Assembly: GCF_900343145.1 (NCBI RefSeq)
Contig: NZ_LT996886.1
Location: 124,001 to 188,000 of the forward strand
Direction of reading: 5' to 3'
DNA length: 64,000 nt
DNA from: Tessaracoccus timonensis
GTDB taxonomy: Bacteria; Actinomycetota; Actinomycetes; Propionibacteriales; Propionibacteriaceae
Part shown: piece after piece, positions 18,582 to 27,209 of the stretch
How positions within the stretch are numbered: the stretch's first letter is position 1
How the letters are laid out: each line of letters begins with the position of its first letter
Notes under the pieces: generated by a model
The model's input: the letters and a program-made list of their open reading frames with translations, nothing else
Told to the model about the DNA's origin: nothing
The model's database searches: none
Translations under genes and position numbers: made by a program

Positions 18582-19690
18582 CTGAGCGCCACCACGGCCG
18601 AGACGTATGCGTCACGCATGTTGCCGGGAACGGTCAGATTATGCTGAAACAACGGTTTCAGCTGTGCTCCCGTGGCATATGCATCAACGTGGAGGCCGTC
18701 GACATCATGATCGCCGAATGCAACCATCAGATCTCCCCGTACTGACAACTGTGCAAGGCCTCGGTCGAGCTGCAGGGTTTCGACTTTCATCGAGGGAAGC
18801 CGAACAACGGACACATGGCGATAGTCGGAAAGAGGACGAACGCTGGGGTTCATCGCTGTGTGTGCGATGTACATTATGCTGTCAGCGCCGTTTGGCACCG
18901 GCGTCAGCCAATACGGTGATGCAGCGGAAAGCTCCGATTGTTCCAGTGCCCCAGTATGCAGATTCAGCCGGTAGAGTTCCCTTGTTTCCTCATTTCGTTG
19001 TTCATCAAACGCACTCGTGAATATGGCGTACTCGCCCACCATAACGGGATTCTGCCAACCGAATGGAGGCACAGGGACCTCATGCTTCCACCGTTCATGC
19101 AGTGTCTCTGGGTCGAGGCGACGCGCGATGAATCTGCGCGGTGATCCATCACCGGTGTGCCAGTCACTCGCAATATCCGTGAACAACACCACAGCATCTT
19201 CGCTCATACCAACCCCCGACGTGCCTTCTTGAGGAAAACGAGCTTCCGCGATAGTGGCACCATCGAGCGAAAAGCGAGCCACATGTGCCACACCGTCCAC
19301 CGTGTCCATCGTGACCACAGCCCCGTCTCCGGCCGTCCACCCAAAGATACCGCTGGCATCGATAGGGATGGTGTTTACCTTGCACTGCTGCGGGTCGAAC
19401 ACAACGATATGGGACTTATCACGTCGCTGGTTGCCGGTAGCGACGGCGACCAATGCATCCCCGTCCCTTTCCATTCCCCGCGAAGGCTGCAAGCCCTGCA
19501 CAGCGATAGCCTCTTCCCACAGCAGCTCCGTGTTGCGAAACAGCTGCAACGTTGCATCACTGGATTCGCTCGACCACAAGACAGCGTGAGTGGCATCCGT
19601 CGGACAGGATTCCGGCATGCGCCAGTGGGAGCACGCGCTCAACGTTACTCCCACCAATACGATCATGGCCGCAGCCACTACTTTGCGCAT
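18578..19690 (-). CDS. Lipoprotein with WD40/PQQ-like beta-propeller
   Basis: 370 aa from the ATG at 19690. A lipoprotein signal peptide ends in TLSAC (Cys about 20). The rest resembles a six- or seven-bladed propeller of repeated strands with Trp/Tyr and Asp-Pro turns, without enzymatic motifs. It sits between an amidase-like gene (5 bp upstream) and the response regulator (4-bp overlap). That makes it a candidate accessory sensor of the two-component system at the outer face of the membrane. The specific family is not recognised. Confidence 0.75.
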   Translation of the reverse strand: MRKVVAAAMIVLVGVTLSACSHWRMPESCPTDATHAVLWSSESSDATLQLFRNTELLWEEAIAVQGLQPSRGMERDGDALVAVATGNQRRDKSHIVVFDPQQCKVNTIPIDASGIFGWTAGDGAVVTMDTVDGVAHVARFSLDGATIAEARFPQEGTSGVGMSEDAVVLFTDIASDWHTGDGSPRRFIARRLDPETLHERWKHEVPVPPFGWQNPVMVGEYAIFTSAFDEQRNEETRELYRLNLHTGALEQSELSAASPYWLTPVPNGADSIMYIAHTAMNPSVRPLSDYRHVSVVRLPSMKVETLQLDRGLAQLSVRGDLMVAFGDHDVDGLHVDAYATGAQLKPLFQHNLTVPGNMRDAYVSAVVALR

Positions 19691-19695
19691 CGATA

Positions 19696-20326
19696 CTATT
19701 TCTTTCTCCACACAATGTGCGTCTTGTTCGTGGTGACGAGATCCATAGGATGAATTGCCGCACCCCATGCCCCAGTGTCAAGATCAATATTAAAGTTGTT
19801 CTTGAACGCCGACCAGACTAGCTGAGAACAGTAAAACTTCTTTTGCGTCACTTTATCAAGGAAATTAAAGTTATACGGTTTTCCATACTGCTTATTGGCC
19901 CAGTCGGCTGCTTTCCTATCTTGGTCCCCAGATGTGGAACGCACAGTAACTCCATACGCTTTCTTCTTGCTTCGATACCAGTCATTACTTCCAGTTACCA
20001 CGCCTTTATCAATCGATTCCACCACCTGTGTGGAATTAAGAATAATACCAGCATGCCCTGTCGGAATAAGATTCTTATACCTATCTGGAGTTACAAGAAT
20101 AACCCCCCTTCCTTCGAGGATACACCCCAACTTCTGTAGATGAAATCACTTCCTCCTTCATACTCTCGGAAATCTGGAACTTATCCGGCACCACTGGATG
20201 GCTATCAGCCGTACGAATCTGCCTCGCCAATTCCTGATCCGCCTGTGTGCCTTCTTCGGCGTAAGCACTCACCCCACCCAACAAGGTAAGGCCAAGCACC
20301 ACGGCAAGTAGCCTCGTTGCCCTCAT
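19696..20326 (-). pseudogene. YiiX/YaeF-like permuted papain-fold amidase, frameshifted at a G6 tract
   Basis: The first frame (20326 to about 20108) encodes a signal peptide (MRATRLLAVVLGLTLLGG...) and ends early after VYPRRKGG. The second frame (to 19696) encodes VILVTPDRYKNL, the catalytic-type His in PTGHAGII and Cys in FYCSQLVW. The His-before-Cys order is that of circularly permuted NlpC/P60 (C92-like) enzymes. Removing one G from the six-G run (20103-20108) joins both parts as RRKGVILVTPDRYKN. The gene is clearly more AT-rich than its surroundings, suggesting transfer. The start has a GAGGAG ribosome-binding site. Intact-but-frameshifted, phase-variable, or sequencing error are all possible. 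Confidence 0.75.
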
Positions 20327-20387
20327 ATCCGCTCCTCACTGATGACGAATTACAGTACAGATCACCCTACGACTTGCGAAGTACGCC

Positions 20388-20411
20388 GACTACCTACTTT
20401 CGTAGGTAGTC
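20388..20411 (-). promoter_or_regulatory. 10-bp palindrome upstream of the amidase promoter
   Basis: GACTACCTAC, loop TTTC, GTAGGTAGTC: perfect arms. On the minus strand a TGTAAT -10 lies at about 20349-20354, which places the palindrome near -57, suited to an activator. A near-identical palindrome stands at the same distance from the decayed second amidase copy (24189-24212). The local LuxR-type regulator is the obvious candidate protein. Confidence 0.65.
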
Positions 20412-20805
20412 GCGAGGTCGCTGTGGGCTCTTGCACAGCAAGTGACGCCTCGATGCTCGATTCTCCGCCGAGCCCGGTGGCTGAGTAGCGCCCGAAGCTC
20501 GCATATCGAAGCTGGACTGCGAAGTGTAGATCCGTACCCACACCGAACACGCTCCCGCCCGCGTGTGGCTGGGGGAAGTAGTCACGCGGGCTCCGGAGTC
20601 TGAATCCAACGCACCCACATCCTCGGTCGGCGGGGCAGACCCTCCACGTTGGGGTGAAGGCACCACTTTCTGCCGTGACACCCGGCCAGAACATGGTGAT
20701 CTACGAAGGTACCCACGTACTGACGCAGACCACAATCGACCGGGTAAACCCGACAGCATAAACCTGCGTGATAATTGGGTGCCGTTCTGATCCTGAGGAC
20801 CACTC
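20412..20805. other. Intergenic stretch without a convincing gene
   Basis: Several short open frames occur on both strands, but none has recognisable protein features or a good start. A degenerate copy of the TTGAGTAG...CGTATCGA-type dispersed repeat lies around 20475-20510. It may hold decayed coding sequence upstream of the frameshifted gene that follows. Confidence 0.6.
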
Positions 20806-22686
20806 ATGAGGCCCATTGACCGCTCGGTACAGATTTTTATAGACCTCGGCTGGGATGCAGCCACCCGCGAGGACGCCCCTACCCTTCCGCTGGGGACGAA
20901 CGAGACCAACAGCGTACCGCGCTCGCGGGCCTGCAGAAGGGGACTCCGAGCGTGGACGTTGACCTTGGAATGCTCGGCATGTTCGCTATTCGGTTGGGTG
21001 TGAACGGACGCAGAGCAGCCGAACTCGCCAAGGGCTCAGACCAAGCGCTCTTGGACTGCCTTCTGCAACGCGATGAGAAGTTCGCGCTCGCGTTTGCCGA
21101 ACGCGCGTGCTGGCTGTGGGCGAACACGGATGCAATGAGCGAAAACGTGGCTGTGGGACTCATCCTCAAACACGGCTTGGAGATGCCCTACACACTTCCG
21201 TCCCTCGAAGCCTGGACTGTGACGGCTCACCAAGGACTCACAGGTCAAACACTTGGGCGCGGCTCATGGATTCCGTCCCTCGACGATCTGCGCCCGTCAT
21301 TTGCCACTCACCTGCGCGCCGCACTGGCGCTGGGTGTCTCCGTGGACGGCCCGTTGGGTGCAGTGCTGCGCATGGGGGGTTCAACATGGTCTCATCAGCC
21401 GTGATCAGGCACTTCAACACGCCATCACCGGACTGGACACCGCCCCCAAACCTGGGGACCGCAAGGAACTGGTGCGAATTATCACGGATGCGTTGAGCGC
21501 CAGCGATACCGAACTGTTAGACCGGGTGGCTGCATTGGTTCCTGCAATCTGTGCGGGTGAGGGGCCGGTGGTGGAGGCGCTCGCACCTCGGCTCATTTCA
21601 TTCGCCCCTCCCGAGGGGGTTGCTGAGCTGACGCTGCCTGCTCTGTATGCCAAAACAGTTAAGGCAAAGCGTGCGGTGGTTAAGGCACTGGCACGCAGAA
21701 ACGACCTGGGGCCTGAGCAGATTCACCAGCTTGTGGACCGGGTGGGCGAGCTGACTGCGGAGAACAATGCGGCGCTAGCTAAGCAGGCACATCGGGTACT
21801 GGACGGCTGGGGAGCAGTGGTCACCCAACTCGCTGTTGAAGAGCTCCCCACACGCAGGGCTCCTGGTTGTAAGGCCGAAGAGTTTGACGCCGAGAAATTT
21901 AACCGAGTGTGGCCACCTGATGCGGGAACTGCTTCCCGTATCGACGACGGCGTCCTCATCAGTGCACACTGGGAGGACCCTCATGCGAGTCACCGCAGGT
22001 TGATGTGCCACCTCACACTCCCCACGAACCAGACATTGACACTGAGCACCTTCACGGGGGCATTCCTGAGTGAAGGGTGGGTTCTATCTACCGAGGACGA
22101 GCGCGTGTTCTTTGACGGTACGCAGGTGGTTGCTGAACCGTTCGGCAACAAGGAACGCAATGCGTGGCAGCGCCGGAAGAACAAGCGAATCACCGACCAA
22201 CAAACGCGTTCAGATTCACTGTTTGGCGTGTGTTTGACCGATCTTGCGACTGACGGTGATGTGACTATCCCGCGTAATGAAGTAGAGCAGTTGGTCGTCT
22301 CGGGAAAGCTCGGATGGGACACCGTCCGAGCCGTAGTGCCCCAATTGATGCCAGGTGGGGCGTGGAGTCCCGCACGTGCCATTCACGATCTCGAGACGAA
22401 ACCGGAACTCCTTCCCGCGCTGTGGCCCATGCTCACCGAGCCATTGGTTTTCGCTGCCGAACACGCACCTGTGCCCAGATGGGTCAACCGGGTACTCGAC
22501 GTGATAACTCTGCACCACCAGATCCTTGCTGAAGCCACCCGACGCGGTTACATTCCCGCGGACGCGTGGAATGGCCTGCACACCTTTGTCTCGCAGAAAG
22601 GTTCGAGTGTTGCACTCAAGAAAGCGAGAGTTCTCAGCGATGCACTCCGCTCACATCCCTACAGGGCGTCATGCTCGGAACCCTGA
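20806..22686 (+). pseudogene. DUF6493-like protein, broken by at least one frameshift
   Basis: The clearly coding part starts in one frame around 20880 (GDERDQQRTALAGLQKG...) and runs to about 21374. It continues in the next frame (VQHGLISRDQALQHAIT...) to the stop at 22686. Removing one G from the six-G run at 21374-21379 joins them. An ATG at 20806 with a TGAGGA site would be the start if one G were also missing from the G4 run near 20892-20895. The protein is alpha-helical and HEAT-like, with the C-terminal domain of the DUF6493 group, whose function is unknown. It is probably also truncated at the C-terminus. Confidence 0.6.
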
Positions 22687-23102
22687 GAGCGGTCGGTGGT
22701 GAGGCCGGTATTGGACGATCGTTGGCGGCACCCCCTCGTTCGTCCTCGATTGATTGCAGAAGCGGCCGAGGTGGCGAGCGCAGTGGCGTCAGAGTCAGCG
22801 CTTGACGGGGCGCAATCGGGCGTGGAGTCAATCAACGTTGATCTGGGGCCAAGGTCTCGCACTCTGCTCACCATCACAGGGGCTCAAAAGAAGCGGAATA
22901 AAACCCAGGGCGATTCAGCGCTGGCCCCGAGGGCGAGGGGATCTTCGAGATGCGAAGATCACTCCAATCGGGCTAGCGCTCCAAATCGTCGCCCAAGGGT
23001 TGTGACCAAGGGCGGATGTACCATTTCACCCTATCCGAGTGCATCCGAAGTGACGCCGGGTCATTGCAGATGATGTGGGTGATGCGAGGGAGAGGAAAGC
23101 CT
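22687..23102. other. Intergenic region, possible decayed 3' end of the preceding gene
   Basis: Ala/Glu-rich open frames (around 22696-22880) could be remnants of the DUF6493-like C-terminus in other frames, but I cannot confirm it. A perfect 8-bp stem GATCTTCG / CGAAGATC lies at 22940-22960. No confident gene is seen. Confidence 0.5.
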
Positions 23103-23744
23103 ATGCAGTCCACTGTGAGCCCAGGTCGTCGTCGATTCTTCGTCATCTGGTCGCTGGTGATGCCCGTCCTCATGGCGATCCCTGTTGGTGTGGGCTTTCT
23201 CTTCCCGCAGCGGCGCATGGCGGCGATGATCGCAGCGATCGTGGCGACACTGGTGGTCGGCCTCATCTGTTACGGCGCAACCACCACACGGACGCTGTCC
23301 AAGTGGGTGCTGGGTGTGCTGCTGACTATTTCCGTGGTGCCGTTCATACTCGGTGCAGGTGAGCTCGGCCCGAACCTGGCCCTGGAGAACGCTGGTGAGC
23401 CCGTCGAGGCGCGGGTCACCGAGGTCGACCGCGAAGAACGACCTCCGAGTGGCAACAACTCGAGCCCCACCGTCACCTACACCTATTTTTTCGAACGTCT
23501 AGACGGCGGCCCGGATCCCGGCGTAATCGTGTACCGCGGTGACGGCGGTTACGACGGACTGTTCGAGGGCTCCACAACCACCCTGCTCGTCGACCCGACC
23601 GGTCGCCTCGAGCCTCAATTGCTGAGCGAGGTTGACACTTCGTCATCGCTGGGAATGCTGATCTTCGGGGTGATCGCAACCGGCGTGACCTGGGCTATGG
23701 GTTGCCTCACTTACGGGCCGCGTGTGCGCCGGATGAACACCTAG
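23103..23744 (+). CDS. Membrane protein of unknown function (DUF3592-like layout)
   Basis: 213 aa from an ATG at 23103 with a GAGAGG site; longer starts upstream lack support. Three membrane segments lie near 17-35, 41-60 and 66-85. An extracytoplasmic domain (about 95-180) follows, with EPVEARVTEV, VTYTYFFE and a Gly-rich turn, then a last membrane segment (about 185-205). The layout resembles DUF3592 proteins. Accessory-zone location, no functional partner nearby. Confidence 0.65.
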   Translation: MQSTVSPGRRRFFVIWSLVMPVLMAIPVGVGFLFPQRRMAAMIAAIVATLVVGLICYGATTTRTLSKWVLGVLLTISVVPFILGAGELGPNLALENAGEPVEARVTEVDREERPPSGNNSSPTVTYTYFFERLDGGPDPGVIVYRGDGGYDGLFEGSTTTLLVDPTGRLEPQLLSEVDTSSSLGMLIFGVIATGVTWAMGCLTYGPRVRRMNT

Positions 23745-23760
23745 CGAGGGCGCACCTCCA

Positions 23761-23828
23761 CCCGGTGGTTGAGCAGCCCGCCACACCCCGGTGGTTGAGT
23801 AGCCCGCCGAAGGCGGCGTATCGAAACC
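23761..23828. repeat. Dispersed repeat, family C (TTGAGTAG...CGTATCGAAACC)
   Basis: A partial copy (GGTGGTTGAGCAGCCCGCC) is followed by a complete unit reading GGTTGAGTAGCCCGCC, GAA, GGCGGCGTATCGAAACC. The unit forms a hairpin (CCCGCC / GGCGGC). Related copies occur at 25138-25235, 43918-44150, 47880-48000 and 48068-48110, all in intergenic accessory zones. Confidence 0.85.
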
Positions 23829-23970
23829 CCACGCACGGAAAGGTAGCTCGATATGGCGACTTCGTCGCCTACTCGATGAGCGAGGCCCTGTCCGCTGATG
23901 GAGCCGAACCCGACATCTCCAACAACATCGCTGAACTACTCACACCAGCGGCACGCCAAAGAGGTCCAAC

Positions 23971-24126
23971 TCACCGGATGAACTGCTGCACCAGACGCCC
24001 TGGGACTGAAAAAGTTCCGGCGTTCCCGGCCGAGATAAGATTTTTGTACCTATCTGGACATACAACAACCACCTCGCCCGACGAGGTAAGGACAAGGGCC
24101 AAGGCAAGTAGCTTCACTGCTCTCAT
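23971..24126 (-). pseudogene. Decayed second copy of the YiiX-like amidase
   Basis: From an ATG at 24126 the frame gives MRAVKLLALALVL, then jumps to CPDRYKNLISAGNAGTF before ending. This matches the signal peptide start and the VTPDRYKNLIPTGHAG segment of the gene at 19696-20326. The middle and the whole Cys-containing C-terminus are missing, and the catalytic His is replaced by Asn (AGNAG). Its upstream region (to 24212) is also homologous to that of the larger copy. Confidence 0.75.
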
Positions 24127-24188
24127 GCCCCGGTCCTCACTGATCACGAAGTATGCTACGGAGCCTCCTACGAACTGCAGGCCGTACC

Positions 24189-24212
24189 GACTACCTACTT
24201 TCGTAGATAGTC
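24189..24212 (-). promoter_or_regulatory. Second copy of the amidase promoter palindrome
   Basis: GACTACCTAC, TTTC, GTAGATAGTC: one mismatch from the palindrome at 20388-20411. It lies about 63 bp upstream of the remnant's ATG, as in the other copy (62 bp), with a TAGCAT -10 candidate at the equivalent position. Confidence 0.65.
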
Positions 24213-24288
24213 GCAATGTCGAGTGTGGATGCACCCCACACACAGCTGCTCAAACCGCTTCGAAACCGCGAAACCGTGGTCTCATCGG

Positions 24289-24750
24289 TCACTCGCCGGT
24301 GATCGCCAGCACCACTATTGGCTCCCGCACAGCGAGCCACGCCTTGGCGTGCCATGCGCCATCCGAGAAGAATTGATCGAGCTGCTGCGAGGCCACGAAC
24401 GGCCCCTCCGGGGCACGGGAACGAACCGCGTCATGGAGGTCATCAGGCAGCCCCACCTCATCAGCTGAGACCGCTCGTGCTGCGACCGCCGTTGCATCGT
24501 CCAGCTCAACCACAGCATCGATCCAGTACAGGGTTGGTCCGGGAACTCGGGAGTCACCGAGTTTGCCGCTCGTCCAACTCGCGGCAGTAGCGCCTGCCAG
24601 CTTCGGTAAGCGTCGCACAAGTGGTTCGAGATCGTCACGCAACACACCATCGCCTTGTTTCTGCATGGGGTCCTCTTTCCTCGAAGGTGCGCAGCCCACC
24701 ATTGCCAAGGCGCCGAGAATGATCCATCGCCGAGGGAGCTTCCAAGACAC
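24289..24750 (-). CDS. Small putative lipoprotein
   Basis: 153 aa from a GTG at 24750, chosen because an exact AAAGGAGG lies 8 bp upstream. The lipobox is LAMVGC (Cys about 20), with a mature part of about 130 aa. No family is recognised. It follows the amidase remnant's promoter region on the same strand and may be a cargo gene of this accessory zone. Confidence 0.65.
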   Translation of the reverse strand: MSWKLPRRWIILGALAMVGCAPSRKEDPMQKQGDGVLRDDLEPLVRRLPKLAGATAASWTSGKLGDSRVPGPTLYWIDAVVELDDATAVAARAVSADEVGLPDDLHDAVRSRAPEGPFVASQQLDQFFSDGAWHAKAWLAVREPIVVLAITGE

Positions 24751-25236
24751 GCTCAACGCCTCCTTTCTTTGTTGCAACTGACGAATATCGGGATGGTTAA
24801 ACCTACAGACTAGGTAACAGTTCAATTTCTCGAGCCGAGCGAGTCGAAACCTTATAGTTGCCATGCCTTCTTTAACGTGAACGCTAGCCAAACTCCACGG
24901 CTGGTGTCCGTCAATGGTCGTTTGCCGTTTCTCTGCCTCAGGATCGCACGGCTGTGAGCCTCGCCTCCTACCTGAACCTGAATTCTGCCTGTTTTGCCAT
25001 CTAAGCTACGGCTTCTGCAACTCATGCGACGTCGTTACCAAGGCGCCCGCGGCAACTAACCCAATATCCACACGCGTTTGCTCAGGAGGGCGTTTTTCCC
25101 TTGTTTTGGGAAACCCATGTGAGTATTGGGTTGGTTTCGTGAGGCGTCTCGATACAGCAGCTGCGCTGCCTACTCGACGGTCGGGGTTGCGGCCTACTCG
25201 ACGATCAGGTGACCACCCGGTGGTTGAGATTCAAGC
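24751..25236. other. Intergenic repeat-rich region
   Basis: It contains the promoter area of the small lipoprotein gene, an imperfect cruciform with 9-bp perfect outer arms (25058-25066 and 25124-25132), and several family C repeat fragments (25138-25235). The last 18 bp before the kinase stop include GGTTGAG / CTCAACC, a possible terminator. Open frames here look spurious. Confidence 0.7.
25058..25132. repeat. Imperfect 75-bp cruciform
   Basis: Outer arms AACCCAATA and TATTGGGTT are exact. Inner parts TTTTTCCC / GGGAAAC and CACACG / CATGTG pair partly. No neighbouring gene explains it; possibly a degenerate miniature element. Confidence 0.6.
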
Positions 25237-26421
25237 TCAACCGATGCGGTGGCCGGGGGCGCCCGCGCCGGTGATCAGCGTCGAGCCTTGGCACGCGCCA
25301 ATCGCGGCGTGGTATCGCTCGAGCCAGTCATCGGCGAAGGCCTCGGCGTCGGCGGCGCGCACGAGCGCCCAGACGCTGCCACCGAAGCCCGCACCGAACG
25401 ACGAGGCCGCCGCGGCCCCACCGCGCAGCGCCGTCTCGACGAGCGCCTTCGTCTCCGGAATCTCGTTCTCCAGTCCGATCACCGCAAGCGCCTGCGATTC
25501 GGCGCACAGCGCGCCGAACTCGTCGACGTCGCCTCGCTCCAATGCGTCGAACGCTCGGGGCACAAACTCCCCAGACTCGCGCACGAACTGCGTGAGCCGA
25601 CGTCGCTCGTATCCAACCGCAGTACGGGCGAGGATCTCGTCGGGGCCCACTCGCTCCAACACCTGCTGAACGCTCGAAGCCTCCGCACCGGTACGCTCAT
25701 TCCAGTTCGCCAACCACGAGCGCAGCGTGGCCGGGCCGCGGTTGTACAGCTCTCGCGCAGCCCCCGTCTTTTCTGCTAGCACGCCACTCACGCCGACGAC
25801 GAACACCCACCCGTCGGGCAGAGAGACCTGCCCCAGCTTCGACGTCGGGGCGAACTGCACGTACGACACTTTGCCTGCGGTGCTCGCCAACATGCCGGTG
25901 TGGTCGAGCGAACCGCCGCTCGTCCCCACGCCTGCCGCGCCGGCGAGATCCCCGTAGCGTCCGCCGTTCTCAATGGCCGCCAAGTATCCGGCCAGCGCCA
26001 TGCGGTCGTCGCAATGGGTGCGCCACAGCTCACTCGTCGTGAATCCAGACATGTCGGCGAGGGTGAGCGCCACAGAACTGAGCAGCGCCGACGAGCTGCT
26101 CATGCCCGATGCCGGCGGCAGGTCCGCCGTAATCGTGATCGACGCCGGCGCCACAGGCCCAAAGTTCGAGGTCAAACGGTCAATGACCGTCTGCACATAA
26201 TGCCCCCAATGCCCCGGCGGCAAAGCCGGGGACACACCCGCATGCAGCTCCACCACGTCGTTGGGGAACACCGACGTGCGGGCGCGCACCCCGTCGCCGC
26301 CCGGCACCGCTTCAGCGGTGACACCGCGCTCCACCGCGCACACCAATACTCGCCCGCCGCCATAATCGGTGTGCTTGCCGAGCACCTCGATACGGCCGGG
26401 AACCCACCACCCTGCGCTCAT
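25237..26421 (-). CDS. GHMP family sugar kinase (galactokinase-like)
   Basis: 394 aa. GHMP motif 1 is PGRIEVLGKHTDYGGG (galactokinases proper usually have GEHTDY), motif 2 LPPASGMSSSSAL and motif 3 GAGFGGSVWALV. It phosphorylates a hexose at C1, most likely galactose or a derivative. It overlaps the nucleotidyltransferase gene by 4 bp and forms an operon with it and a phosphohexomutase. No galT is nearby, so a classical Leloir route is not shown. The Lys replacing Glu in motif 1 marks a distinct subfamily. Confidence 0.85.
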   Translation of the reverse strand: MSAGWWVPGRIEVLGKHTDYGGGRVLVCAVERGVTAEAVPGGDGVRARTSVFPNDVVELHAGVSPALPPGHWGHYVQTVIDRLTSNFGPVAPASITITADLPPASGMSSSSALLSSVALTLADMSGFTTSELWRTHCDDRMALAGYLAAIENGGRYGDLAGAAGVGTSGGSLDHTGMLASTAGKVSYVQFAPTSKLGQVSLPDGWVFVVGVSGVLAEKTGAARELYNRGPATLRSWLANWNERTGAEASSVQQVLERVGPDEILARTAVGYERRRLTQFVRESGEFVPRAFDALERGDVDEFGALCAESQALAVIGLENEIPETKALVETALRGGAAAASSFGAGFGGSVWALVRAADAEAFADDWLERYHAAIGACQGSTLITGAGAPGHRIG

Positions 26422-27209
26422 AGGCGCACGTGGAACTCGGCCAGCCGGCGCTCCACCTCAGCGATATCATCGCGGCGCGACAAATCCAGCACGCCACCCG
26501 CGAACGGAACGACGGCCACGTCGTCGAGCAAGGCTACGGCGTCCACGATCTCGTATTCCCCACGCGCTGACTTCTCAATGCGCCGACAAGCATCGATGAT
26601 CTCCGGGGTGAACGCGAAGCAGTTCATACTCACCAGCGCATGCGGCCCGGCAGCTTCCACGACGGCGGCGTCGGGCTTCTCGACGATGGAACGCAGCATG
26701 CCCTCCGACTCGTCGATGAGCGCAAACGCGGCGATCCGCTCCTCCGGAATGTTGCTCTGGGCCACCAGCGCGCTGCGGTCGAAACCCAGCAGCGCGTTAC
26801 CGCCCCGCTCAGCCAGGGCACGCAGACCGTCGGCTGGGTACAGGTTGTCGCCGTTGACGACGATGCAGCCCTCGCCCGCTACGGCGTCGGCAGCTGCGGC
26901 GACGGCGTCGGCGGTGCCCAGAGGCTCCTCCTGCACCGCGAACGCCACGTCGAGGCGCTGTGGCCGCACCTGCTCGATGTGGGCGCGGAACTCGTCGTGA
27001 TCGGGCGCAACGACGAGCACCACGCGGCGAATCCCGGCGTCGGCCAAGGCGGAGAGCGAGTAGTCGACGAGACGGTGCTCCCCGATCGGCATGAGCGCTT
27101 TGTATCCAGCGGATGCGGCCGCGCGCTGCGCTTCGCTCAGTTCGCCGCTGCCCTCGGCGCGCATGCGGGTGCCAAGGCCTCGGGCCAAAACAACTGCAGT
27201 GGTAATCAT
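26418..27209 (-). CDS. NTP-transferase family nucleotidyltransferase (sugar-1-phosphate type)
   Basis: 263 aa. Rossmann-like start MITTAVVLARGLGTRM, with the catalytic-site Lys in GYKALMPIG. The roughly 20-residue insert between GTRM and that Lys is longer than in RmlA/GalU. VVNGDNLYP holds the metal-binding Asp, and EKPD is present. It probably couples a sugar-1-phosphate to a nucleotide. Overlap of 4 bp with both neighbours suggests it uses the product of the GHMP kinase, feeding an NDP-sugar. Substrate and nucleotide cannot be read from sequence. Confidence 0.8.
   Translation of the reverse strand: MITTAVVLARGLGTRMRAEGSGELSEAQRAAASAGYKALMPIGEHRLVDYSLSALADAGIRRVVLVVAPDHDEFRAHIEQVRPQRLDVAFAVQEEPLGTADAVAAAADAVAGEGCIVVNGDNLYPADGLRALAERGGNALLGFDRSALVAQSNIPEERIAAFALIDESEGMLRSIVEKPDAAVVEAAGPHALVSMNCFAFTPEIIDACRRIEKSARGEYEIVDAVALLDDVAVVPFAGGVLDLSRRDDIAEVERRLAEFHVRL

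Noticed and set aside
20563-20790. 75-aa plus-strand frame in the gap before the DUF6493-like gene
   Set aside because: No start signal, no recognisable domain, atypical amino-acid mix.
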